A stretch of DNA of 56,190 nucleotides. Source: Gongronella butleri. Its lineage: Eukaryota; Mucoromycota; Mucoromycetes; Mucorales; Cunninghamellaceae. This document shows positions 21,838 to 31,381 of this stretch, one piece after another. Location of the stretch: positions 1 to 56,190 of the forward strand of contig JAIWZP010000098.1 in NCBI GenBank assembly GCA_025201375.1, written 5' to 3'. The position numbers and the translations under genes are program-made. The first letter of the stretch is position 1. Every line of letters begins with the position of its first letter. The notes under the pieces were generated by a model. It saw only the letters and a program-made list of their open reading frames with translations. It did no database searches and was not told where the DNA came from.

Positions 21838-24150
21838 AGAGATATTAACTCTGTGTCTCCAAAACACGAGCTCTTTCACCGCATTTGACCGCATATTAAT
21901 TTGAGGTGACTCGCGCGTTGATATGTTGGGCCGTTGTCGCCTACTACGATATCAAAAGAAAATGGTCATACCCCCCCCATTTTGCAGGGCGCGTCCTCCG
22001 CATCTTGATCATCGGGTTCTATATTTGAACTAGGGGATTCTGAACACAACAATCCAACGATGTCAAGTTTTTAAGAGATCGGATCACTCAGTCCTGAGAA
22101 AATTCATTTTGCATAATATCAGGGCCAAACCGGGATCAAAACGACCCCTCAAGGCTAACTCACCGAAAAATCGAAGCGATATATCGAAACCACAAGCGCT
22201 TTGACCGCGTTTGACCACTGATTCATTTGAGGTGATTCACGTGTTGGGGCGCTCAGCCGTTGCCGCAGTACGAGACAAAATGCTGCTGATCGTACCCCAT
22301 TTACGCCTATGAATCTGGCGCTTATTCAGAAACTTGCTCATCTGGTCCCAAATTTAGACTGGTTGATGGTTAGTCTAATTCTTCAACGGTGTTGATGTTT
22401 TTCGCGAATCGGATCACTCAGTCCCGAGAAATCTCGAGATTTGTTTTTGCTAGTGAAATTCCAACGCCAAAAAATATTTTACGCGTTTCTCCCGATGAAC
22501 CTAACCGCGTGATTCTAAATTTATACCAACGGATAATCGACCCAAATCTTCGATAACTCAATGTTTTTCCAGCGATCGGTTCACTCAGTCGTGAGAAAAT
22601 ACATTTTTCATAAAATCAGAGCCAAACCAGGATCAAAACGACCCCTCAAGGCTAACTCGCTGAAAACTTGAAGCGATATCCCCAAATCACAAGCGCTTTT
22701 ACCGCGTTTATCCGCTGAATCATTTGAGGTAATTCACGCGTCAGGGCGCTCAGCCGTTGCCGCGGTACGAGACCAAATGCTGGTGATTTTACCCACTTTA
22801 CGCCTATGAAACTGGCGCGTCTTCAGAAACTTGCTCCTCTGGTCCCAAATTTGGACCAGCTGATGGTAGACCCAGTTCTCCAATGGTGTTAAAGTTTTTC
22901 GCGAATCGGATCCCTCAGTCCTGAGAAACCTCGATATTCGTGTTTGCTAGTGGAAACCCAGCGTTAAAAAATATTTTACGCGTTTCTCCCGATGAGCCTA
23001 ACCGTATGGCGTCAAATTGAGATCAGTGGATACTTGACTAAAAATCCAAAGGTGTCAAGGTTTTTTTAGAGATCGGATCACTCAGTCCTGAGAAAATGCA
23101 TTTTTCGTAACATCAGGGCCAAATCAGGATCAAAACAACCCCTGAAGGCTAACTCACCAAGAACACGACGTGATGTCTCCAAACCACAAGCGCTTTTATC
23201 GCGTTTGCCTGCTGATTCATTTGATGTGAGGCACGCGTTGGGGCACTCAGCCGTTGCCGTCGTACAAGACCAAATAGTGGTAGTTTAACCACCTTTATGC
23301 CTATGAAACTGGCGCCCCATCAGAAACTTGCACATCTGGTTCCAAATTTGAACCAGTTGATGGTAGACTCAGTTCTTCAACGGCGTTAATGTTTTTCGCG
23401 AATCGGATCACTCAGTCACGAGAAATCCTGAGATTCGGATTTGCTAGCGGAAACCCAGCGTTAAACAATCTCTTACGCGTTTCTCCAGATGAGTATGACC
23501 ATATGGCTTCAAATATTGATCAGTGGATATTCGACCTAAAACTTCAATGATGTCAAGTTTTTAAAGAGATCGGATCACTCAGTCCTGAGAAAATTCATTT
23601 TTCATAAAATCAGGGCCAAACCAGGATCAAAACGACCCCTCAAGGCTAACTCGCTGAAAACTTGAAGCGATATCCCCAAACCACAAGCGCTTTTACCGCG
23701 TTTGACCACTGATTCATTTGAGGTGATTCATGCATCGGGGCTCTCAGCCGTTGCCGCGGTACGATGACAAATGCTGCTGATCGTACCCCATTTACGCCAA
23801 GAAACTGGCACTATCTCAGAAACTTGCTCATGTAGTCCCAAATTTGGACCAGTTATTGATAGGTCTAATTCTATAACGGTGTTAAATTTTTTCGCGAATC
23901 GAATCGTTTAGTCTTGAGAAATCTTGAAATTCGTGTTTGCTAGTGAAAACACAGCGCCAAGCAATAGTTTACACGTTTCTCCAGATGAGGCTGCCCGTCT
24001 GGCTCCAAAATTAGACCGGTGGATACACTTCTGTGATTCCAAGTTTTATCGCAATTCGGATCACTCAGTCTTGAGAAATCTCGAGATTTGTGCTTACCAG
24101 TAAAACGCAGAGCTAAAATTACAAATTTTACGCGTTTTTCGTTTTCGGAG
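21838..24150. repeat. ~497-bp satellite, four units plus one short divergent unit
   Basis: The landmark ACTCAGTCCTGAGAAAAT recurs at about 22088, 22585, 23081 and 23579, a period of 496-498 bp. Other landmarks recur in the same order: CCACAAGCGCTTT, CTCAGCCGTTGCCG, TTACGCCTATGAA and CAGAAACTTGC. Each unit has a second TCACTCAGTC-GAGAAA copy about 325 bp after the first, so the unit may itself be an old dimer. The first unit (21838-22170) is short and diverged. The array contains no open frame of useful length. Confidence 0.8.
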
Positions 24151-24249
24151 TAAAATCATGCTTGGCTGATGGGCAAAGGCCACGACTTTGCTATTTCATG
24201 GCTTCTCTTTTCAAAAAAAAAAAAATAAATAGAAAAGGGCAAGGGCGAC

Positions 24250-24850
24250 CAGCCTGTTGGTCCTTTGTCGAATTGTGCACGAGTTTTACGAATTTATACC
24301 AAGTCTGTTAATAACCATCTCAAATATACCAAAGATTGCCTCCAAAACTGTATCATTAGACCATTTCATCGCGTCTTTTTTCAACGTGGTGTTGAAAACC
24401 AGAGGACCCTTGAGTCGTTGTGCAGATGAATCCAAAATATTGATATTTTCACAAATTTAGCAGTGGCTCTCGAAATATTTCGTGGATCGGGATAAAACTG
24501 GCACCATTCAAAAGAGACACGCTCGGACGTCATTGCAGGCACGCTTGTTTGCCCGATGCGTGGCCTTTGTACGATTGTGAGAGCCGTTCAAACATTTCAA
24601 AAATTTTCAGTCTCGGTGTTTTTGGCAACTGATTGGAAAACACATGGCGCTCTTAACGTGTCGAAAGCACCTGTTGAATGTCTATCGAACGTAACCAGCT
24701 TCATCGATGGATGGCTGAAACTCGCAGAGAAAATACACTTTTTCATCAAAATCTTCAATGGCAATTTGCTCGACAACGGTCTAGTCGACACGTGATTTTT
24801 AATTCAGAATGACTAGCAAATATGGGGTCAAATCATCTAATACAATGACT
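24250..24850. repeat. Dispersed repeat family, copy B
   Basis: Closest relative of the copy at 45360-45745. Shared blocks include GCAGATGAATCCAAAATAT, CTCGAAATATT..GTGGATCGGGAT, CGATGCGTG(A/G)CCTTTGTACG and TTCATCGATGGATGG. It is non-coding. Confidence 0.6.
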
Positions 24851-25463
24851 TGCAACGCACTGGCTGGTCTTTCTGTAGCCTGCAGCCAACCAAGAAGTTT
24901 TTCAAATAGTCCCACTGTTTTTTATGCGCAATTCGGGTTTTCAAGGTATCGGAGGTTCGTAGTGATGGACTGATGGCATCAATGGCAAATTGATGAGGTA
25001 GTATATCAAGTGCGGCCATGTTAGAGTGAGATGATTAGCGAAAAACGCGAAAAAAAAAAGAAAAAAAAAAAGCAAGAAAAGTGCCTTTTTGCACGTTTGC
25101 TCGCTTTGGGAAAGGGCGAAGTCGGCTAAAATGATTAAGCGGGAATTCATGCAAAAGCTGACACCCAAATTGGGACGCGGTGCGTGAAATTCGTGTACAT
25201 CAGGCACCAAATGGACGACAGATTAAAAAAAAAAAGGGATGGCTTTCCACCCTATTTTTTTTCCATCGTGTATTCGTGGACACACGCATCCATTGGTTTG
25301 ACGGCACTTTTGATAGCTAAATAGGTGATTTTGATCACGTAGACACTCGAACGAGATGAAAAGGCAGTAAAAGGGGCACGCGTCGGGGTTTGAAAGTTTT
25401 GTTGACATGAAAGCAGGGCCGCTTTTTTTTTTTTCTTTTCTTCACTGAAGACGCTTTGCAAGA
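24851..25463. other. Intergenic DNA upstream of the acidic orphan gene
   Basis: No gene is seen. It contains A/T runs (about 25049-25070 and 25253-25262). A T-rich stretch near 25425-25440, close to the start at 25464, is like the pyrimidine-rich leaders of other genes here. Confidence 0.4.
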
Positions 25464-26171
25464 ATGACGACCCAAGACCCCTACCACGTTGAAGAAGACA
25501 AGTACAAGCTTTGGAGTTTCGAAGACTTTCTGGCGCTACAAGCACTGACGGAGGAGTTCAGCTTTTTGTCGCTGAACGCTGAGTTCATGGAGTGGTGCCA
25601 TGACCTGCACATGGCAGGCCACGAGTGCTTGGACTTTCCCTGGTGCGACCCGATGGAGGACGTCCGGTACGAAGCCAAGGCGGACAAGCCCGCATGCGTG
25701 GCTGTGGCGCAAGTCGAGGCGGTGCTCGTGAAGAAGGAGACCGTGGTCGCTTGGCCATCGCTCGACAAGCCCGTGCTCTCGAAGCCAGTGCTTGCCGAGC
25801 AAGCGCCCGCAGACGAGGCGCTCGTGCCTGAGGAGCCTTTGGCCCTTGAGCCCGAGCTTGCGCCCGCTGAACCCGAGGCCGACGAGCCCGCGCTCCCTTT
25901 GGAGCCAGTGCCCGTGCAAGCCGACGGCGATGTCGAGGCGGAGAACGACGAGAACGACGATGAGAACGACGAAGGCGACGACAACGAGGACGACGACAAC
26001 GAGGACCCCGAGAACGGCCAGAACGAGGACGAGTACGAAGTTGTGTACGACGACGACGTGTACGAGTACGAGGAGGACGACGAGTCCGATGAGGAGTACC
26101 AGTACGTGCTCGACGACGACGACAACGACTACGAGTTTGATGACTTCCCCTGGTGCAACGGCGCATACTAG
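25464..26171 (+). CDS. Acidic orphan protein with two DFPWC motifs
   Basis: A single-exon 235-residue frame with strong coding bias (GAC, GAG, CCC, AAG preferred), quite unlike the surrounding AT-rich repeats. The N-terminal ~65 residues look globular and contain ECLDFPWCDPMED. A proline/alanine/glutamate segment (about 95-150) follows. The C-terminal ~80 residues are almost wholly Asp, Glu, Asn and Tyr, ending DDFPWCNGAY, so the same FPWC motif recurs as the last few residues. No signal peptide or membrane segment is visible. I do not recognise the family. The bias and the duplicated motif argue for a real, expressed gene. Function unknown. Confidence 0.65.
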   Translation: MTTQDPYHVEEDKYKLWSFEDFLALQALTEEFSFLSLNAEFMEWCHDLHMAGHECLDFPWCDPMEDVRYEAKADKPACVAVAQVEAVLVKKETVVAWPSLDKPVLSKPVLAEQAPADEALVPEEPLALEPELAPAEPEADEPALPLEPVPVQADGDVEAENDENDDENDEGDDNEDDDNEDPENGQNEDEYEVVYDDDVYEYEEDDESDEEYQYVLDDDDNDYEFDDFPWCNGAY

Positions 26172-26462
26172 GCGGCCTGGTAACCAAAAAAGATGCAGAG
26201 AGAGAGAAACACAAGAAAAAATCGGCCAACTTGCCTCTTTTTTTTTTTTTTTTACAGTTTGCTTGATTGGTGACCTTCTTCTCTCTTCTTTGGCATATTG
26301 GCTTGGTCAACCATGTGGCCCACAAGTATGATGGTGATGACAAGATGAACAGCGGCGTGGTTGCCCGTTTGTTCGGCGCCCAGACCATGAAGATTGGCCT
26401 CGTCCGACTAATTCTTCCGTGCGATGAACCCGAGGCATTGGACTTGGTCCCCCTTTGCCCAA

Positions 26463-26890
26463 ACCAGGACAAGAGGCAGTTGCTTCGGCGCTGTCTGAGC
26501 ATGAGCTTGGTCAACTTTTTGCTCGGGCCACCGGCAGCGGACATCGGCCCACCGTCTTTGCCAGAATCAGACCACGGATAGCTCGGGACGTCGTCCACCC
26601 GGCATCCACGCAGCAGGGCCGCATTGGCAGTGGCACTGGTCCCCCACTTGCCACACCAGGACAAGAGGCAGCTGCTTCGGCGCTGTCTGAGCATGAGCTT
26701 GGTCACCTTTTTTGCTCGGACCACCGGCAGCGGACATCGGCCCACCGTACTTGCCAGAATCAGACCACGGATCGCTCGGGACGTCGTCCACCCGGCATCC
26801 ACGCAGCAGGGCCGCATTGGCAGTGGCACTGGTCCCCCGCTCGCCACACCAGGACAAGGGGCAGCAGCTTGGTCCACTGCTTGCCCGACC
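26463..26890. repeat. 192-bp tandem repeat, about 2.2 copies
   Basis: ACCAGGACAAG(A/G)GGCAG starts at about 26463, 26655 and 26848, followed by GCTGTCTGAGCATGAGCTTGG and GGACGTCGTCCACCCGGCA in the two full copies. The period is 192 then 193 bp, so the reading frame shifts between copies. Long open frames on both strands here (up to 538 codons on minus) reflect stop-free GC-rich repeats, not an evident gene. Confidence 0.7.
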
Positions 26891-27314
26891 ACCCATGCGC
26901 AGCCAGACCAATCCCTCGTTGTCAAAGGGGCAAGGTGTCTTGTCATGGCACGTGGCATTGGCTGGTGGTACACTCGCTTTGCGAAAATGGCGATGGACCC
27001 GGCGGTCGGCAGGTGGCTGACAGGTGTGAGTGGTGATGTGGGCGCTTTTTCGTCCAAGTAGGCCAAAAAAAAAAAAAAAAGAGTGAGAAAAATGCTCATC
27101 TGGCATTTTTTCTTGATCTTTTGCAAAGATTGTGGACGCGGCTGCAGCTGGTGGCTGCGATTGGTGAAACAAGGCTTCTCTTTGCTTTGTCTTTGGTGCA
27201 CATCTACTGGGTGTCATGAAGCAATCTTGCTTTGGATTGCCCAAAATCTGGGGTGCGCGCGTGTGCGTGCGCGTGCTGCGCGCTATGATGACGGTGGATG
27301 GGCGTGGTAAAATC

Positions 27315-27348
<34 letters not shown>

Positions 27349-27431
27349 CACGCAATGCATCTGACAGATGAATTTTGCCCTTTATTCTTGAAAAATTAGG
27401 AATACAAGGCTGGTGGAACAAGATCGATTGT
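26891..27431. other. Intergenic DNA with poly(A) tracts
   Basis: No gene is supported. It holds A-runs at about 27064-27080 and 27317-27346, and a GTGCGCGCGTGTGCGTGCGC stretch near 27255. Confidence 0.35.
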
Positions 27432-27712
27432 GCCTGCTGCTGCTGTGTGGATCCTTGGCTTGGTGGTCTTTTGTCTGGTTCTTGCGCCGGGCTGGGAGGT
27501 ACCCCAAGTCACCGGTGTGTAAGACCCTCGATGGCCACAATGAACCAAGCGGCAAGGCCGCACAAATGCTCGCCAGTGCCATGCTCGTCGGTCGTTTTTG
27601 CTCGATCATCTTGCTCTGCGCCCATCATCGGCCAATCCAAGTCTCTGTCATCCTTTTGTGTCGTCTGGTGCAGCCAGGTCCCACTGGTTTGAAGGTAAGA
27701 TGCTCGTTTCTA

Positions 27713-27749
<37 letters not shown>

Positions 27750-28050
27750 GCAAAGCAAGGATGACAGGACTAACCACCTTGTATTTTTTTTTCTTGTCCC
27801 CCTTTTCTTGGTTGGAGGACAAGAATCGGGGGACTCGGCTGCACCAGGCCGGCATGAAAGGATGGCAGGGATTTGAATTGACCGGTGATGGACGCAAAGC
27901 ATGCTGATCAGGTAAAAAGGGACGACAAGCATGTCACCGGTGGGCATTTTAGGGCTCCGAGGGCAGCCCGACGTGACACCTGTCAGTCCGTCGCAAGAAT
28001 CAGGCAAAAGCCCATCAAGCCAAGGACCCATACACAGCTGCAGGCGCCAA
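27432..28050. repeat. Diverged inverted repeat with poly(T) near its centre
   Basis: Plus-strand 27432-27700 aligns, by eye at roughly 70% identity, with the reverse complement of about 27815-28050. Shared blocks are GGTCCTTGGCTTG-type, CTTTTG(T/C)CTG(G/A)TTCTTGCG, CCATGCTCGTCGGTC-type and CTGGTGCAGCC. A ~30-nt T-run (about 27716-27747) lies near the centre. The copies face each other. Some frames are open in both arms, but no gene model could be built. Confidence 0.55.
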
Positions 28051-28439
28051 CATCTCACCACCGGCCGTCAATCCCGCTCATCCTCGTACATGATGGTCTT
28101 GGAATGGCGAGTCGACAAGAATCGGGAGATATGGATCGCATCGACAATGGTGCGGGCCCGCTTATCAAGCATACAAAAGGGGTCCAATTGTCGACTCAAC
28201 ATGATACAAGCCGATACAAGACCACAAAGCACAGCCGAGCACACAAAAGGTAAACCAACGATTGAAATCGAGTGTTGGTCGTGCCTTTTGGCTCACATAT
28301 CCATTTTTTTATTTGAAATAACCAAATCTCTTTTTTAGGCGACGATTTCAATTCATTGCGCTTGCATTCAAGGCTGGAATCACGTTCTGTCAATATTCGA
28401 CAGAAAAAAAAAGTTCAAGTCACTCAAGTCTTAAGACCA
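28051..28439. other. Spacer between two palindromes
   Basis: Nothing firm. A 44-residue minus-strand frame (28202-28068) begins MLSRQLDPFCMLDKRARTI and looks protein-like, but it is too short to call. Confidence 0.3.
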
Positions 28440-29240
28440 CTTGGATTCTAGGCACAAGGCTCAATGATCAAGGCTCGCGACGCGCACACTCCAGGCAATC
28501 GTACATCAAAACGCTCGGCAAATGGCAAACAACATTACACACCTTGTGAAAATTCTCTCAACCAATTCAAGGTCTGCAGGATGAAGAAAAGAAAAAAAAG
28601 GGGGGGAAGGAAAAAAAAGGGAAAAAAAGGAGGACAAAAAAGGGGACAAAAAAAAAAAAGCAACAACCATCCATACGGACGCCAAATCATCCCTGCAAGC
28701 ATATTCTCCACTTTGCAATGAAAATGTCTTGCAGCAACCGCCGATGCCCATGCCAAATCCGTCTGCTATTCTCCACTTTTTGAAGGAAAACATCTTGCAC
28801 CGATCGTCGATGCCCATGCCCATGCCAAATCCGTCTGCTATTCTCCACTTTTTGAAAAAAAAAAAAAACCGTTTTGCAGCAACAGAACAAGCAAAAGTGA
28901 AGAATAGCCGGCTGATTTGTCATGGGCATTGTCATTGCCGATTGCTGCAAGACGTTTTCCTTCAAAAAGTGGAGAATAACAGGCTGATTTGTCATGGTCA
29001 TCGTCGGTTGCTGCAAGACATTTTCCTTGCAAAGTATGAAAATCCCTCTATTTTTTCTTTCTTTTTCTTTTTCTTTTTCTTCTTTTTCTTTTCTTTTTTT
29101 TTTTCTTTTTTTAGGTCATGCAAAGCTTCAATTGCTTGAAATCATTTTCACATGATGTGTGCTGATGTTTGTTATTTGACGAGAGCTTGGATTTACAATT
29201 GCCTGGAGTGTGTAAATCGTGTGATCTTGCATCATAGGTT
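28440..29240. repeat. Diverged ~400-bp-arm palindrome with internal direct repeats
   Basis: The reverse complement of 28440-28855 aligns with 28880-29240. Going outward from the centre (near 28870, an A-run), each arm has two or three ~75-bp direct repeats (CTTCAAAAAGTGGAGAATA, then GATTTG-CATGGGCAT, then TTGCTGCAAGACATTTTC). A ~90-nt polypyrimidine tract ending in AG follows, and then a block with TTTTCACA(A/T)G(A/G)TGTGT and ATTGCCTGGAGTGTG. The tract-plus-AG looks like a 3' splice site in both arms, so these may be two divergent copies of an exon-bearing unit. Confidence 0.6.
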
Positions 29241-29689
29241 AGCCAATTCCCTTCCCATTGCCTCAATTTTACTCGATTCCACTGTATTGTTAAAAATATT
29301 GCAGAGTCCACAATTCTCCTCTCCCTTACAAAAGTGCAATTAAACGGCTTTTAAATATTTTTGTACAAAAAAAAATATCGATATTAATCCATTTATTCAC
29401 AATTTCGGCATCAAGTTGCCATGATATTCAATCAGATTGAAAATGTTTAAGTGGAAAGAGACACTCTCAAGAGTGATTTTGTCTTTTTTGCTTGGCAAGG
29501 CAGATGCGCCCTTCAAAAAAAAAAAAAAAAAAAAAAAAGATATGATATCGTACAAAAGTTGCCAACAATCGCACTCTTTGCCAAAATTGGATGAATGGCC
29601 CTTGGTTTATATAGTAGGTCATTGTCATTTTTCGCTCCGAAGCAGCTTAAAAAAAAAAACTGGGAGCTAATCGGGCCACTGACGAGAAA
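29241..29689. other. AT-rich intergenic DNA
   Basis: No gene is seen. An A-run lies at about 29516-29538. The sequence grades into the dispersed repeat near 29690. Confidence 0.35.
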
Positions 29690-30720
29690 GTGGATGATGT
29701 TTCCCCAGAAATGCACAATTTTAGATCTGGCTCGCTGAACTGTTATTCGATCATGCTAAAAATTTAAAAGTGGCAAGAGTTGCCCTCGGGGATGAATTTG
29801 TTCCAGCCCAGCAAAGCCGATGCGCATCCTTTTTACACCTGTGGCGCCAGATTTAATATTTCTACCCCAATTTTCTCGACAACGGACAAGTCAACCCACA
29901 ACAAACTTGCAGTGACAAAAGATGCAGAATTGAATCTCTATCAAGTGAGACCAGCTTCACTGGCATGCTACCAAAACTGGTCGAGAAATTCATGTTTCTA
30001 ATATTTGACTATGATCACTTTTTTGTCGCGATCCGTCAAGTCGACCCCCGGTTTTTATTGCAGATTTGCTTACAAAGAAGGGGTAAAAGCATCTAATGAC
30101 ATGACTCTCATAGGGCCTATGTGTAGGTTGCCAAACGGATTTGGATTTCTGTTTGGACTTGGACCTCTCAAATCGGGGGACCCTCCAGATTCATTTTGAC
30201 CTGGCCAACTTTTTTTTTTCTAGAATTTAAAAAAAAAATCATTTCGCCTCCAGGACTCATCGCAGATCCACGAAACTTTTGCACCCATAGGATTTGGCTT
30301 CTCTCTTTTCAGAAAAAAATTTAAATTCGGAGGTCAAACAGCTGGTTCCGCGAACAACTTGACATTGCTGAAATTTTGGCTGTAGCGCGTTTTTTAAAAA
30401 ATGATTTCGCGGTGAAATCGTGCCTCAATCACCGCGAAATCTTACCAAGTGGACGATTCGTGCCTCTTCTTTCAGGAAAAAAAATTGCAAACCGGAGGTC
30501 GATCAGGCAGGTGTCGAGGCAATCTCCAATTTCATGAAATGAAGCATACTCAATATGAAGACCAAAAACAAGAGTTGGATCATTGCCAAAGCAGAGCCAT
30601 TTGATCATTTCTGCGCGTTTGTTTTCAAAAAGCATTAAAAACCAGAGGGCAGTTGACCGAGTTGTTGACAATTTTGATGTTTTGGCATTTTTTCAAGGGT
30701 TTCCGCAAATCCAACATTAA
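29690..30720. repeat. Dispersed repeat family, copies C/D (uninterrupted reference copy)
   Basis: Matches the split copy at 41150-45300 block by block: GCAGTGACAAAAGATGCAGA, CCGTCAAGTCGACCCCCG, GTGTAGGTTGCCAAACGGAT, TTGGCTGTAGCGCG and TTTTGGCATTTTTTCAA. It lacks the retroelements, so it serves as an empty-site reference for three insertions. It is non-coding. Confidence 0.65.
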
Positions 30721-31199
30721 AATATCTACAGTCCTTGATTGAATAATCTCTCGAATTCAAAATACTGTATGATATTGCACCATGAGCATTGGCTAATTGA
30801 AATCATCGTTAGATTGCTGTATTGTGAGGGTCAACAAGTTGGGGAAAATGAGCAAAAAGACGAAATAATTTGAATTGTAAATAAAAATAATGCAAAGTTT
30901 CCCGAGATGTCATGCAGAGGAGGAGAAGAACAGATTAAGATATCATGCCACGTATGATAGCATAGCATGATGCCCAAGCTTCACGCACAAATGTCATATC
31001 ATATCGTATGGCGGCGAACATGATATGATAAAAATGCGCACCAAAATGCCTCTATTCTTTTAATGTAGCGATCATCCAAATCAGCGCACGACCTTGATGG
31101 AAGATGGATGAGCTGCCATTGTGCCATTGTTGCGAAAAAAAAAAAAAATAAATAAATAAATAAAAAAACATTAAAACGATTTTATGCGACGTTGTGCAA
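30721..31199. other. AT-rich intergenic DNA before NUP192 3' end
   Basis: No gene is seen. It contains ATCATATC-type motifs repeated near 30940-31030 and an AATA microsatellite (about 31147-31163). Confidence 0.4.
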
Positions 31200-31205
31200 T
31201 TTATT
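31200..31205 (-). terminator. Poly(A) signal AATAAA of NUP192
   Basis: TTTATT on the plus strand, about 180 bp after the stop codon of the nucleoporin gene. Confidence 0.5.
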
Positions 31206-31381
31206 GTCAAATTGTTTGCTTAAAAGGGGAGGAGAGGGGGAGATCATGAAGGCATGCAGAGTAAAAGAGAAAAAAAAAGATGGACGGTAAAAAATAGCGG
31301 GCTAAATTAGGGTCCAGACACACACAAAAGAAAAGAAAAATGTACAGGGGAGGGGGAGGGGGGAGGGAAAAGAAAAAAAAA

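Noticed and set aside
25585..27201. 538-codon minus-strand open frame
   Set aside because: It runs antisense through the well-biased acidic gene and through frame-shifting tandem repeats; composition is Arg/Ser-rich noise typical of the reverse strand of GAC/GAG-rich DNA.
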